NCBI GenBank assembly: GCA_030005635.1
Contig: JARUHP010000016.1
Span: 31,319-95,318 of the forward strand
Origin: Deltaproteobacteria bacterium IMCC39146
Lineage (GTDB): Bacteria; Desulfobacterota; Desulfuromonadia; Desulfuromonadales; BM103
Direction: 5' to 3'
Length of the DNA stretch: 64,000 bases
A program made the position numbers and the translations under genes. Positions 1-8,777 of the stretch are shown here, piece after piece. The notes beneath the pieces were generated by a model that saw only the letters and a program-made list of their open reading frames with translations, ran no database searches and was not told the DNA's origin. Every line of letters starts with the position of its first letter. The first letter of the stretch is position 1.

Positions 1-383
1 GTCGCCTTCGCCTGTTTTTTCTCATGGAATGCAATTGCTTTTGAGAGGTCGAAATCGGTTAAAAGGTCACCACTGATGATCATAAATCTTTCATTGAGGT
101 GCTTTGTTGCCGCCTTGACTGCGCCGGCGGTGCCAAAGTCCTCTAAAGGGGTAACGTAAGTGATATGGATGCCGAACTCGCTGCCGTCACCGAAATACTT
201 TTTGATGGCTTCCGGTTGGTGGAAGAGCAATAGCACCAGGTCGGTGATGCCATGTTGTTTGAGAAGGTTGACGATGTGCTCCATGATCGGTCGGTTGATC
301 AGGGGGATCATCGGCTTGGGCATGTTGATGGTCAGAGGATGAATGCGGGTGCCAAATCCTCCTGCCATGATGACAGCTTTCAA
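1..383 (-). CDS. NDP-sugar nucleotidyltransferase, N-terminal part (runs off window)
   Basis: This is the amino-terminal 127 residues of a sugar-phosphate nucleotidyltransferase. The nucleotide-binding signature KAVIMAGGFGTR opens the protein, followed by the KPMIPLINRPIMEH segment and a GD pair (ISGDLLTDFD) that normally holds the metal-binding Asp. I chose a TTG start because an AAGGAG Shine-Dalgarno sits just before it and the family normally begins with MKAVIMAGG. The sequence resembles the amino half of fused mannose-1-phosphate guanylyltransferase/phosphomannomutase proteins of Geobacter relatives, which supply GDP-mannose-type precursors for surface polysaccharide; the fusion cannot be checked because the gene continues past base 1. 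The family is secure, the substrate is not. Confidence 0.85.
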   Translation of the reverse strand, partial: MKAVIMAGGFGTRIHPLTINMPKPMIPLINRPIMEHIVNLLKQHGITDLVLLLFHQPEAIKKYFGDGSEFGIHITYVTPLEDFGTAGAVKAATKHLNERFMIISGDLLTDFDLSKAIAFHEKKQAKA

Positions 384-437
384 TAGCAGTCTCCTTGGGG
401 TCGTAAAGGTTTAATCTGGTTCTCTTTAGCGAAGATG

Positions 438-794
438 TCAGGGTTTTGCGAGTAGTCGGCGGACTTCATTCTTCAGCTCATCGAGATTGGAGCTTTTGAC
501 GACGTAGGCATCTGCCAGCCAGGAGGAAAAATCCTCCTTGTAACAACTGTAAGCGGTGCAAAGAATCACAGGGGTCTTTTCACTCTCGCGGGCTATTTGC
601 TGCAGGAGTTCGAGGCCGCTCTCGTGTTTAAGCTGGATGTCGAGGATGATCAGGTCAAAAACCTGTTGGCGCAATTGCTCCAGCGCCTGGCTGCGGTCGC
701 CGCAGGTGACAACGGTGTGCCCTTCGTCCTCCAGTTCCGCCGCGTAAAGATGCTGAATGTCTCCTTCATCATCAATAACCAACAGGTGTGCCAT
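438..794 (-). CDS. Single-domain response regulator (CheY-like receiver)
   Basis: A 118-residue stand-alone receiver domain. The acidic pocket (D8, D9), the phospho-acceptor D52 in the LIILDIQL strand, T80 and K100 are all present, so it should be phosphorylatable. There is no output domain, so it probably acts by protein-protein contact or as a phosphorelay intermediate. It lies 54 bases downstream of the nucleotidyltransferase start on the same strand, so the two may be co-transcribed. The cognate kinase is not obvious in the immediate vicinity. Confidence 0.88.
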   Translation of the reverse strand: MAHLLVIDDEGDIQHLYAAELEDEGHTVVTCGDRSQALEQLRQQVFDLIILDIQLKHESGLELLQQIARESEKTPVILCTAYSCYKEDFSSWLADAYVVKSSNLDELKNEVRRLLAKP

Positions 795-1002
795 AGAGTG
801 CTCCTTAATTAGGACGTAGTCTGTACCCGTCCATTATACCAACCCGCCGCTTCCCTGCAATCCTGATCGATGCTTTGTCTCCTTGCCCCATTCAGGGCAA
901 GATGACATAGTTGTGACAGTGTGACCTCGTAACAGGTTGATTCTTCTTGAGCTCGGCCCGTTTGTTTATCTAAATTACATCGTAAATCAGTTGGTTGAAT
1001 CG

Positions 1003-1920
1003 ATGAAGCCCTATCAGCTTTATTCCAGTCACCTTAAAAAACGCTTCGGTGGCCGTGTCCATAAAATCTCTGTTGACGCAGGTTTTGGTTGCCCCAACCG
1101 CAATGGTGGTCGGTCTGGCGCCGGTTGTCTCTTCTGTGACCCGGGTGGTTCCGGGTCAGTTGGCCTTGAACGCCAGCTGAGTGTTGCCGCACAGATTGAG
1201 CAGGGCAAGGAGGTTATGACCCGCAAGTATAAAGCGGGTAAGTTCATGGCCTATTTTCAACCCTTTTCCAACACCCTTGCTCCTGTTGACGAATTGCGTG
1301 CCCTTTATGATGAAGCGCTGGCAGTAGAGGATGTGGTCGGCCTGGCGATTGGTACGCGGCCAGACTGTGTCCCTGCCGAGGTTCTGGACCTGCTGGCAGA
1401 ATATCATGTAAAAACCTACCTCTGGTTGGAATTGGGTTTGCAAACGAGCCACGACCGCACTCTTGACTGGTTAAGGCGTGGCCATGATTTTGCGACTTTT
1501 GTCGAGGCTGTGCAGGGCGCAAAGTCGCGCGGTTTGAGAACCTGTGTGCACGTGATCCTCGGTCTGCCCGGTGAAAGCCGAGCCGACATACTGCAGACCA
1601 TTGATGTTCTTGCCGAGTTGCAGGTGGAGGGCGTGAAACTTCATCTGCTCCACGTTTTACAGGATACGCCTCTTGGTGATCTCTATGCCGAAGGTGAAGT
1701 TTCAGTGCTGGGCATGGAGGAGTATGTTGCGCTGGTTGTTGATTGTATGGAGCGCCTGCATCCCGAGACTTTGATTCACCGTCTGACCGGTGATGGCCCC
1801 AGAGCACAACTTTTGGCACCGCTCTGGTCGCTCAAAAAATGGGAGGTTCTCAACGCGATTGATGCGGAGTTTGCACGACGCGGGTCGCGTCAGGGTGACT
1901 CTTGTCGTTGCTTGACGTAA
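1003..1920 (+). CDS. Radical SAM protein, YhcC/TIGR01212 family
   Basis: A 305-residue radical SAM enzyme of the YhcC type. The iron-sulfur motif has the family's unusual spacing: Cys in GFGCPNRNGG, then CLFC about a dozen residues later. Typical amino-terminal residues KPYQLYSSHLKKRFG follow the chosen ATG, and conserved segments GTRPDC, ELGLQT and HVILGLPGE continue along the barrel. An in-frame TTG at 937 would add 22 residues unlike the family, so the internal ATG is preferred although no strong ribosome-binding site is visible. The family's substrate is not well established, so no reaction is assigned. A strong terminator follows the stop. Confidence 0.88.
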   Translation: MKPYQLYSSHLKKRFGGRVHKISVDAGFGCPNRNGGRSGAGCLFCDPGGSGSVGLERQLSVAAQIEQGKEVMTRKYKAGKFMAYFQPFSNTLAPVDELRALYDEALAVEDVVGLAIGTRPDCVPAEVLDLLAEYHVKTYLWLELGLQTSHDRTLDWLRRGHDFATFVEAVQGAKSRGLRTCVHVILGLPGESRADILQTIDVLAELQVEGVKLHLLHVLQDTPLGDLYAEGEVSVLGMEEYVALVVDCMERLHPETLIHRLTGDGPRAQLLAPLWSLKKWEVLNAIDAEFARRGSRQGDSCRCLT

Positions 1921-1952
1921 AGAATGAAGAGGAGGAGCAACTTTGAAATTGG

Positions 1953-1984
1953 AAACGCCCCCTGGTTTTCAGGAGGCGTTTTTG
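1953..1984 (+). terminator. Rho-independent terminator after the radical SAM gene
   Basis: An 11-bp stem with one mismatch (AACGCCcCCTG pairing with CAGGaGGCGTT) around a short T-rich loop, followed by a run of T. It lies about 35 bases after the stop codon on the same strand. Confidence 0.85.
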
Positions 1985-2177
1985 ACAACGGGTGTCGGCT
2001 GGTCAGCTGTTTCAGCCGGCCCGCTCCAGGAAAGGAGAAGCAGGCTTGCCCAGATGATACTGCCGAATAAAATCAGGTAACGGAACATGGCGCGGAGAAT
2101 AACCGAGTCGGGCAAAAAAATCAAGAATGCAAACTATTAAGAATAAACAATTATTCTTGCCAAACCAAGACGCTAAC

Positions 2178-2336
2178 CGCCTGCTGGACTATCTGGGCTG
2201 AAGCGAAAATTTGACCGTTTGAGAACAGATTTTGGCTCTTTTGAGAGTAATGGCCGTAGCTATTGGTTGAAGAGGAGCTGAAATATGGGTCAAACATGCG
2301 GATTTGCAGGCAGTTCATGGTTAGTCCGACAAGTTT
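2178..2336. repeat. Dispersed inverted-repeat element, copy 1 (degenerate ends)
   Basis: About 159 bp matching the elements at 46036-46181 and 50216-50383, including the conserved centre with the palindrome around CCGTAGCTATTGG and the stretch GAGAACAGATTTTGGCTC. The right end reads AGTCCGACAAG and the left end CCTGCTGGACT, which are decayed versions of the terminal inverted repeats seen intact in copy 3. The right border abuts a CTAG that also contains the stop codon of the cytochrome b5 gene. The gap from 1985 to 2177 between the terminator and this element shows no supportable gene. Confidence 0.8.
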
Positions 2337-2657
2337 CTAGAGTACCAGAAAAATGACCACGGCAAGAATAATTGCAGCGATGATGATACCCAGTGTGACT
2401 TTGCCGCTGCCCGAGGTAGTTTGTGCTGTTGCGTCCTCTTCAAGAGAACCAATGACCGGGAAACGTTCAATCACTGTCCGCACGTGGGGTGCCCCGGCTA
2501 ATTCATCGGTCAGGTCTTGACCGGCCTGATGATCAGGTGGATGCAACCCATTCTGCCAGCGTGGACTGTCGGTCACATCATACACCGTTCCGTTGACGGC
2601 AATGTACGCGCGGCGACCATCGCGGCCATCATGTTCGGCAAGTTCAGCAAGGGTCAT
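2337..2657 (-). CDS. Tail-anchored cytochrome b5-like heme-binding protein
   Basis: A 106-residue protein with an amino-terminal cytochrome b5-like domain (about residues 1-75) and one carboxy-terminal membrane helix (about 85-106). Domain hallmarks are LAELAEHDG, AYIAVNGTVYDVTDSPRW and NGLHPPDHQAG, where the His corresponds to the usual HPGG heme ligand region, with a second candidate ligand His in GAPH. It has no signal peptide, so it is probably anchored by its tail with the heme domain in the cytoplasm. The TAG stop lies in the CTAG at the border of the adjacent repeat, so the native carboxy terminus may have been altered by insertion. Redox partners are unknown. Confidence 0.82.
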   Translation of the reverse strand: MTLAELAEHDGRDGRRAYIAVNGTVYDVTDSPRWQNGLHPPDHQAGQDLTDELAGAPHVRTVIERFPVIGSLEEDATAQTTSGSGKVTLGIIIAAIILAVVIFLVL

Positions 2658-2720
2658 GATTGAGACTCCTTAATGTTTTATGTTTACGGGGTTTTGACAA
2701 ATATTTTAAGTTTTTATTTC

Positions 2721-2750
2721 TTGGTTTGTTTTTACATTAGCCTATATAAT
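2721..2750 (+). promoter_or_regulatory. Candidate sigma-70 promoter of the MshM-like gene
   Basis: A perfect TATAAT at 2745-2750 with a weak -35 candidate (TTGGTT) 18 bases upstream, in an AT-rich gap 50 bases before the MshM-like start. Assigned by inspection only. Confidence 0.4.
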
Positions 2751-2800
2751 ACCCACTATTTGCGGGTTAGCAAGATCGCTGACCTGAGGGGGCGTAGTTC

Positions 2801-3721
2801 ATGTATCAGGAACATTTCAAGCTACGGGAAGCTCCATTCTCGCTGACCCCTGATCCCGATTATTTTTACAACTACACCGGACATCAACAGGCCCTGAACG
2901 TTCTTTTGGTCGCTTTGCAGAGCGGCGAAGGCCTGATCAAGATTACCGGTGAAGTCGGGACTGGCAAGACCTTGTTGTGCCGAAAATTGCTTGCCGCCCT
3001 GGCTGGCGATTTCCAGGCAGCCTATCTCCCCAATCCCTTACTGACACCCTTTGAACTTTATCAGGCCCTTGCTGAAGAGTTGAGTATCATGGTCCCTCAA
3101 GGGATCACCATGCATGACCTGGTTAAGAGGATCACCGAGCAATTGGTGTCTTTTCGGAAGGGTGACAAGAAGGCTGTCCTCTGTATTGACGAAGCGCAAG
3201 CCATGCCGAGAGAGAGTCTGGAAGCTTTGCGTCTGCTCAGTAATTTGGAGACGGAAAAACAAAAGCTTCTGCAGATTGTGATCTTCGCCCAACCGGAGTT
3301 GGATGCGCTGCTGGAAAATGACAACTTAAGGCAACTTCGCCAGCGCATAACTTTTAGCTATGATTTGCCTGCTCTGGATCGTGCTGCAGTGAGCGGTTAT
3401 GTTCATCATCGTCTAAAGGTGGCCGGGCACAAGGGACACAGGCTTTTCGATGAGGCGGCCCTGGATGCCGTCTACCGCTCCAGTCGTGGTATCCCCAGAC
3501 TGGTCAATATCCTCTGTCACAAAGCCTTGATGGTTGCTTATGGTCAAGGACTAAAAGAAGTTGCTCAGACGCAAGTGAAAATGGCCAGCAGTGACACTGA
3601 AGACGCCACGAAACTCTCTCGATCATTCCTGCCCGGGAACTCATTCTACTTCACTATTGGTCTTATCACGGTGTTTGAAGTCGTTCTGGTTGTTTACCTG
3701 TTGCGGAGTGTCTTGTCATGA
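2801..3721 (+). CDS. ExeA/MshM-type AAA ATPase
   Basis: A 306-residue ATPase of the ExeA/GspA/MshM group. The start MYQEHFKLREAPFSLTPDP is diagnostic. Walker A is GEVGTGKT (50-57), Walker B is AVLCIDEAQ, and LDALLENDNLRQLRQRI plus GIPRLVNILCHKAL continue the AAA-ATPase core. A single membrane helix lies at the carboxy end (about 282-304). Family members are inner-membrane ATPases that bind peptidoglycan partners during assembly of type II secretion or MSHA-type pili. It overlaps the following MshN-like gene by four bases (ATGA), indicating translational coupling. No pilin, secretin or other msh gene is visible, so the machine served is unknown. Confidence 0.85.
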   Translation: MYQEHFKLREAPFSLTPDPDYFYNYTGHQQALNVLLVALQSGEGLIKITGEVGTGKTLLCRKLLAALAGDFQAAYLPNPLLTPFELYQALAEELSIMVPQGITMHDLVKRITEQLVSFRKGDKKAVLCIDEAQAMPRESLEALRLLSNLETEKQKLLQIVIFAQPELDALLENDNLRQLRQRITFSYDLPALDRAAVSGYVHHRLKVAGHKGHRLFDEAALDAVYRSSRGIPRLVNILCHKALMVAYGQGLKEVAQTQVKMASSDTEDATKLSRSFLPGNSFYFTIGLITVFEVVLVVYLLRSVLS

Positions 3722-4971
3722 GCCTGATCAACCAGATGTTGCGTGACTTGCAGCAACAGAAGAAAGATGGCGCACCGCCCAGCGTTAAGCCTCCTCGTCG
3801 TAGCATGATGGAAAAAGTTCCTTACCTGCCTCTGCCCGTTGTGCTGGGTGGCGGAGGGCTGGTCCTGCTCGTCCTCATCTGGTGGATGGCTGGGGTTCTC
3901 TCGGATATGATGTTTGGCTTTGAGCCGACAAACCCAAAAGCTGAAAGCCAACAGGTCGCCGTGATTGAAGAGGCTGCAACCCAGAAAGATTTGAGCACTC
4001 CTGTTGCAAAGGATCAGCTGACTCTTGCTGAACGAGAGGCTGAACCTCCAGTCCCTGCGACTGTCAATGAATCTGTGCTTGCATTAGCTGAGACTCCTGC
4101 CAAGGTGGAGGCCGCACCGGCAAAGCCTCTGGTCAAAGTGGCAAGTGTGAAGCCTCCGGTTGTCAAAAAGCCCCAGGTTATTAGAGCGGCCAAGCCCAAA
4201 CCGGTTAAACGCAAGCAGGTGAAAGCTCCTGTGAGTGCGGCTGCCAGAACCCGATCGAAAGTGACCTCGACCCAGCCGGTTGCCAGAGTTCCCAAACGCC
4301 TGCACCCGGATGAGCTGCCTGGAGCGACCCGCAGCCAGAGGGTTTCGAAGCCCGAGGTTAAGAGGATCGAGAGTCCGAGCAGAATACCGGCGACGACTTC
4401 TTACGGTCTAGCTGAGGAAGCCTATCTCGATGGCAAGTGGGCCTACGAGCGCGAACGTACTAACCTGTCGGTGAGGTCTTTGCAGGAGGCCCTGGAACTT
4501 TATCCCGGTCACCTGCCAGCAAGAGAAATGCTGGTTAAAATCTTCGAAAAGGGCGGCAAAAATGGCGAGGCCATGTATCTGCTTGCTGAAGGCCTTGAGA
4601 TTGCCCCTGACTATATCGTTTTCAAGAAAAACTATGCCCGATTGCTTTCGTTGCAGGGCGATTACGATGCTGCGACCAAAGTTATGCTCAACGGTGGCTT
4701 GCCCGGCGTTGAGGAGGACCCCGAAGCCCATGTCATCCTGGCCTCTCTTTACCAGCGCCTGGATGAATCCTTTCTCGCCGCTCAGACTTATCGCAACCTG
4801 TTGGTTTTCTGGCCGCAGACAGGAGCTTTCTGGGTTGGTCTAGGCGGTGCCCTGGAGGGGCAGAGCTTGCAGAAGGAAGCTGTCGAGTGTTATCAAAGAG
4901 CTCTGAAAACGGAGAATCTGCGTAAGGATTTACTCGCCTACGCGCAGAAACGTTTGAAGACTCTCAAATAA
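3718..4971 (+). CDS. MshN-like TPR protein
   Basis: A 417-residue protein beginning MSLINQMLRDLQQQ, typical of MshN/GspB-like partners of the upstream ATPase. One membrane helix lies near residues 37-63. A long Pro/Ala/Lys/Val-rich periplasmic linker (about 75-220) follows, with repeated KPPVVKKP-type motifs that could span the cell wall. The carboxy half (about 225-417) carries tetratricopeptide-like helices. The start overlaps the stop of the ATPase gene, so both products are probably made in fixed ratio and form one envelope complex. The assignment to MSHA rather than another type IV-related system is inference. Confidence 0.78.
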   Translation: MSLINQMLRDLQQQKKDGAPPSVKPPRRSMMEKVPYLPLPVVLGGGGLVLLVLIWWMAGVLSDMMFGFEPTNPKAESQQVAVIEEAATQKDLSTPVAKDQLTLAEREAEPPVPATVNESVLALAETPAKVEAAPAKPLVKVASVKPPVVKKPQVIRAAKPKPVKRKQVKAPVSAAARTRSKVTSTQPVARVPKRLHPDELPGATRSQRVSKPEVKRIESPSRIPATTSYGLAEEAYLDGKWAYERERTNLSVRSLQEALELYPGHLPAREMLVKIFEKGGKNGEAMYLLAEGLEIAPDYIVFKKNYARLLSLQGDYDAATKVMLNGGLPGVEEDPEAHVILASLYQRLDESFLAAQTYRNLLVFWPQTGAFWVGLGGALEGQSLQKEAVECYQRALKTENLRKDLLAYAQKRLKTLK

Positions 4972-4978
4972 GTTAAAT

Positions 4979-5011
4979 CCGGCCTTGATGAACTGATTAC
5001 GGTCAGGCCGG
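4979..5011 (+). terminator. Possible attenuator or terminator hairpin
   Basis: CCGGCCTtGA pairs with TCAGGCCGG just after the MshN-like stop codon. No T run follows, so a factor-independent terminator is only tentative. Confidence 0.35.
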
Positions 5012-5077
5012 GCGTTGCCGTTTGGCCAGCAAGGGACATTGTGTTCCATTGACTGTTAATCCTGTCTCGGGTGATGA

Positions 5078-5755
5078 GTGCCTCTCCTTAATCAAAATTT
5101 GATGTCTGCCCTTGATTCCTGCCGTCGTTTGTATGATGAGGTCGACGACTGGTTCGCAACTTGTCTACAGGCCGGAGGGACTTCTCTAGCGTGCAGAGGG
5201 GGGTGTAGTTCCTGCTGTCGTGGTTTGTTCGACATCACCCTGCTTGACGCCTGGCTTCTCAAAGACGCTTTCGCCGCCTTACCTGAGGCGACTCGAGCAC
5301 AAGTTCTTGAGCGCTGTCAGCCCCGCCTTGTTGAACTCCGGAAACGCTGGCCGGAGCTTAAGAACCCCTATTTACTGAATGCCTTGCCTGATATGGAATG
5401 GCAGGAGATGCCAGAAGAGGATCTGACCCCTTGTCCTCTGCTCGATGAACAGGGTTATTGCCTGGTTTATGCTGCCAGACCTCTGACCTGCCGCCTGCAT
5501 GGCCTGCCGAGTATCGATGTGAGTGGTGAAGACTTCGATGGCACCGTTTGTACTTTGCATCCCGGCGATCCGGCAAGTTTGCCGGACGATGTTCTGCGAT
5601 GGCGGTTTCGTGAGGTTTTTACCCGGGAAATTGAGTTGTTTCGTGACTTTACCCGGGAGTTGACCGGAAGCTCTAGGCAGGAGCTTGATACTTTTATTCC
5701 CTTGGCTCTGCTGGCGGACTACGCCAAGGTCGACTGGCGTCGCTTGCAATTGTAA
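5078..5755 (+). CDS. YkgJ-family cysteine-cluster protein
   Basis: A 225-residue protein with the YkgJ/CxxxxCxxCC zinc- or iron-chelating signature: CRGGCSSCC near residue 45 and later CPLLDEQGYCLVYAARPLTCRLHG. These Cys patterns are seen in small metal-binding proteins of unclear function. The GTG at 5078 gives the longest protein; the ATG at 5102 (MSALDSCRRLY) is an equally reasonable start, and neither has a clear Shine-Dalgarno. It stands alone between the MshMN pair and the convergent Spy-like gene. Confidence 0.75.
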   Translation: MPLLNQNLMSALDSCRRLYDEVDDWFATCLQAGGTSLACRGGCSSCCRGLFDITLLDAWLLKDAFAALPEATRAQVLERCQPRLVELRKRWPELKNPYLLNALPDMEWQEMPEEDLTPCPLLDEQGYCLVYAARPLTCRLHGLPSIDVSGEDFDGTVCTLHPGDPASLPDDVLRWRFREVFTREIELFRDFTRELTGSSRQELDTFIPLALLADYAKVDWRRLQL

Positions 5756-5830
5756 CTGTTACCGCCGCTCTGTGGAGACCGTTTTTGAACCTCCCCAGAG
5801 CGACAGCTCTTTGCTGTGATCTTATTGCTT

Positions 5831-6292
5831 CTATTGCCTGTGCTTGGCGGCTCCCCTGCGCTCCTGTCTCTGCTGACGGGAAGCCTCATGCTGCTCCTGC
5901 TGCTCAGGAGTGAGAACCTGGTTGATCCTGGTCCTTGTGGCATGCTGTGCGATCATCATATCAGCCCGCTGGTCAGACTGTTTACGAACCAGTTCCCGTA
6001 AACGCGGCTCATCAAGAGTGTCAGTCCTGAAAAGCTCTCGAAGCTCCTCGCGGGTCACACGTTTCTCTTCGTGCAGGGCTTCATGTGTTGCTTTAGTCGA
6101 GGCAAAAATATCTTTGATCTCCGCTTCCTGTTGCGCTGTCAGGTCAAGTCTCTCTTTGAGATGCTCAAGCCTGGTTGCCTGCTGTTCGCCATTTTCGCAT
6201 GCCTTGTCACAGTGCCCTGGTTTTGCGAAGGCTGGTGTGATTTCAAGGGTTCCTAGCAACAATGCCAGTGTCAGATATTTTAGATTACGCAT
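5831..6292 (-). CDS. Spy/CpxP-like periplasmic LTxxQ protein
   Basis: A 153-residue exported helical protein. A signal peptide ends at about PAFA-KPG, followed by charged helices and two LTxxQ motifs (LDLTAQQEAE and VLTPEQQEQ), the hallmark of Spy/CpxP chaperones that protect periplasmic proteins and sense envelope stress. The ATG at 6292 is preferred over the upstream extension because AAGGAG lies seven bases before it and the signal peptide starts there. The tail is rich in Arg and Gln. It is divergently placed to the histidine kinase gene at 6481, so the kinase and its regulator may relate to envelope status; that is inference. Confidence 0.82.
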   Translation of the reverse strand: MRNLKYLTLALLLGTLEITPAFAKPGHCDKACENGEQQATRLEHLKERLDLTAQQEAEIKDIFASTKATHEALHEEKRVTREELRELFRTDTLDEPRLRELVRKQSDQRADMMIAQHATRTRINQVLTPEQQEQHEASRQQRQERRGAAKHRQ

Positions 6293-6480
6293 GTTTGTCT
6301 CCTTAGGTTGAGTTGAGTGTTGGTTGCGGCCGGCAACGCTATTGATTTGCTTCCTTGGACGAGTCATCCTGAAAAAGGTTTACTTTGTAGCCGGGTAAAG
6401 TTGCTCAACTTTTTTGCTGTCTCATTGCACTGTGCGATTGCACAGTGTCCAGAGAGAATTTCTGTGGTATTTTCTAACTT

Positions 6481-7854
6481 ATGAGACTTGCACTGAAACA
6501 CCAGATAATCTTGGCGCCGGCAGCCGTCCTCTTCCTTATGACCTTGTTACTCTGCTTCCTGCAGTTCACCTACTGGGATATGTCGGTGAAGAGACAGCAG
6601 GCCAAGAACCTTAAAACAGCCTTTATTGCCCTTGCTGAAGCAGATATGGCCGCGCAACGCATGGAGGAGATTGTTGGCTTTCTGGCTCAGGCACAGACGC
6701 CAGATGCCAAGGCCTTGAAGCAGTTGTCATTTTTGCACGAGCATCTTTCGGTAGCTTTCGAGCGGTTGCTGGAAACCGAGTTGCTGGGAGTGTCTGATAC
6801 CAGTCTGTTACGACAAAGCGTTCTCGACCTGAATCCTGAGCAAGGCTTGGAGTTGGATAATTTTGAGGAGGGCCTGAAGTTACTGCGGCCTTATATCAAG
6901 CGACAGCTTAACTCCTTAAACCAGCAACGTCTGGATTATGGCGATCTCCACCGGGAAGATATTGATTCCCTGGTTGCCGAGACTGCCTTCGTCACGATTG
7001 TCGTCCTCGGCTTTGCTATCCTGATCGGAATTTTTCTTTCTCTTACCTTTGCTCGCAACATCCTGAACCGCATTCAGATTCTATCTGACAGTGCCGCGCG
7101 TATCACTGCCGGCGAGTTTGTGCCGCCTCCCGCTCCCGATAAGGTGCGCGATGAGCTAGACGAGCTCGCGGTTTCCATCAACCAAATGACGGATCAGTTG
7201 ATCCGGGTGGTGGCGGCCGAGAAATTGCTCGAAGGTGCAGAAGAGGAACGTCGGCGCATCGCCATGGACATTCATGATCAGACCCTTGCCGAGCTATCGG
7301 CTGTGCGTAGAAAGATCGAGCATCTTCGTGAGGAGTCTTCTTGTGGTGAAGAGGCGATATCAATCGAGGCAGATCTGCAAAAGGCGATGACCAATCTGCG
7401 TGTGGTGATGGATAACCTGCACCCGCAAACCCTTGATATCCTCGGCCTGCCAGCGGCCATTGAATCCATGCTCGAAAAGGTGTGCGAGGCCCCCGGGGCG
7501 CCAACCTATCATTTCATGGCTGGAGACGATGTTGCCAAGCTCCAGTTGCCACGTCTGACCCAGGTGACCGTTTATCGGATCATTGCCGAGGCTGTTAATA
7601 ATGTCTTGCGGCACGCTCACGCCAACCAGATGGAGGTTGCTATGAGTGTGCGAAGCAATACTTTGATAGTTATCGTTGAGGACAATGGGCGAGGCTTTAA
7701 TCCCACTCCGCAGTTGCCGACAGAGAGTGGTGGACGGGGAGTCCATAACGTTCAAGAACGCGCCCGTGCCATTGGTGGCCAGGTTCGTTGGCAGAGTTCG
7801 CGTTTTTCTTCAGGAACACGCTTTGAGCTGGAGTTGGCGCTCAACGAAAGATAA
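6481..7854 (+). CDS. NarX/DegS-type sensor histidine kinase
   Basis: A 457-residue membrane kinase. TM1 is at about 9-31, a helical periplasmic sensor region spans 32-168, TM2 is at 169-190, and a HAMP domain runs from about 190 to 245. The HisKA_3 H-box ERRRIAMDIHDQ carries the phospho-acceptor H265, and an HATPase_c domain follows with EAVNNVLRHAHA (N box) and VEDNGRGF (G1 box). These kinases pair with LuxR-type regulators, and such a regulator follows 12 bases downstream. The periplasmic domain is of the four-helix-bundle type by composition; no ligand can be assigned. Confidence 0.9.
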   Translation: MRLALKHQIILAPAAVLFLMTLLLCFLQFTYWDMSVKRQQAKNLKTAFIALAEADMAAQRMEEIVGFLAQAQTPDAKALKQLSFLHEHLSVAFERLLETELLGVSDTSLLRQSVLDLNPEQGLELDNFEEGLKLLRPYIKRQLNSLNQQRLDYGDLHREDIDSLVAETAFVTIVVLGFAILIGIFLSLTFARNILNRIQILSDSAARITAGEFVPPPAPDKVRDELDELAVSINQMTDQLIRVVAAEKLLEGAEEERRRIAMDIHDQTLAELSAVRRKIEHLREESSCGEEAISIEADLQKAMTNLRVVMDNLHPQTLDILGLPAAIESMLEKVCEAPGAPTYHFMAGDDVAKLQLPRLTQVTVYRIIAEAVNNVLRHAHANQMEVAMSVRSNTLIVIVEDNGRGFNPTPQLPTESGGRGVHNVQERARAIGGQVRWQSSRFSSGTRFELELALNER

Positions 7855-7866
7855 GGAGAAAACACC

Positions 7867-8613
7867 ATGGCCCCATACTCCCTGGTTATCGCCGAAGATA
7901 ATCCAAAGGATTTTGAGTTCCTCAGACAGATGGTTGAAGCATGGGGACAGGACTGTACGACGGAGCATGCCGACAATGGCGCGGTTGCTTTGGAGCTGGC
8001 TCTGAAATATGATGAGCCGCTTGTGATCAGTGATATCCAGATGCCGCAGATGAACGGGGTCGAGTTTGCCAGGGCTCTGTGGGAGCAAAAGCCACAGGCA
8101 AAAATCGTCTTCTGGAGCCAGTTCAAGGACGAGATGTACGTACGGACTCTGTCCAAAATCGTGCCGCCGGAAACCGTTTATGGTTACGTGCTTAAATCGA
8201 GCTCCCGGGAAAAGATCTCAACGGCCATGGCCACCGTTCTCTTTGAAGACCAATGCTGGATCGACCCCGAAGTTCGCAAGGTCCAGGGCCGTACCGGTCA
8301 CAGTCAAACGGCGCTCTCTGATATCGAGTATGAAGCTTTGGTCGATATCTCTCTCGGATTGACAGATAATCTTATTGCTCAGCGGCGTTATCTCTCCCGG
8401 CGTGGTGTGCAGAGTCGTCTTAACTCCCTCTATGGAAAGCTGAGTCTCGACCATGAGCAGTTCCAGAGTGATAAGGTCGGTGATGCTTTCAATCTGCGCA
8501 ATCGCGCGGTTGCTGTCGCCTTGCGCCGGGGCCTGATCAATGCTTTTGAACTCGAGCACGAAGACGACGACCTGCAGGAGTGGCTGAAGCGTTATAAGAG
8601 CGGGAGAGGGTAA
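7867..8613 (+). CDS. NarL/LuxR-type response regulator with divergent HTH
   Basis: A 248-residue regulator. The receiver domain has the acidic residues in VIAEDNP, phospho-acceptor D56 in VISDIQMP, and a conserved K in YVLKSSS. The carboxy-terminal part aligns by eye with the GerE/LuxR helix-turn-helix (ALSDIEYEALVDISLGLTDN, RGVQSRLNSLYGKL) but is clearly divergent, and a further acidic tail of about 45 residues is unusual. It is the partner of the kinase 12 bases upstream. Target genes are unknown; the divergent spy-like gene is one candidate. Confidence 0.85.
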   Translation: MAPYSLVIAEDNPKDFEFLRQMVEAWGQDCTTEHADNGAVALELALKYDEPLVISDIQMPQMNGVEFARALWEQKPQAKIVFWSQFKDEMYVRTLSKIVPPETVYGYVLKSSSREKISTAMATVLFEDQCWIDPEVRKVQGRTGHSQTALSDIEYEALVDISLGLTDNLIAQRRYLSRRGVQSRLNSLYGKLSLDHEQFQSDKVGDAFNLRNRAVAVALRRGLINAFELEHEDDDLQEWLKRYKSGRG

Positions 8614-8655
8614 GGCAAGCTATATGCTTTAGGGTTGTAAGCTGTAAGTAAAACA

Positions 8656-8688
8656 GGGACTGTCCCCGAATGGGGATTGTCCCTTTTC
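8656..8688 (+). terminator. Terminator of the two-component operon
   Basis: A GGGACtgTCCCC / GGGGAttGTCCC hairpin followed by TTTT, about 40 bases after the regulator stop codon. The stem carries two mismatches. Confidence 0.7.
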
Positions 8689-8744
8689 TGTTGGTAGAGT
8701 GGCTACGCTTTCCGTTGTAAAGCTCCCGCGTTTGTGCTAGAAAA

Positions 8745-8757
8745 TTGGTCATACCAA
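8745..8757. promoter_or_regulatory. FadR/LldR-type operator before the regulator gene (site 1)
   Basis: The perfect palindrome TTGGTcatACCAA fits the FadR-family consensus TNGTNNNACNA and ends 20 bases before the ATG of the GntR-family gene, so autoregulation is likely. Two near-identical sites lie before dctP and lutC. Confidence 0.72.
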
Positions 8758-8777
8758 ATACCTCGTGGAGAAAAGGC

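Noticed and set aside
1244..1819. Long minus-strand frame opposite the radical SAM gene
   Set aside because: It has no family features and lies fully across a well-supported gene; shadow frame.
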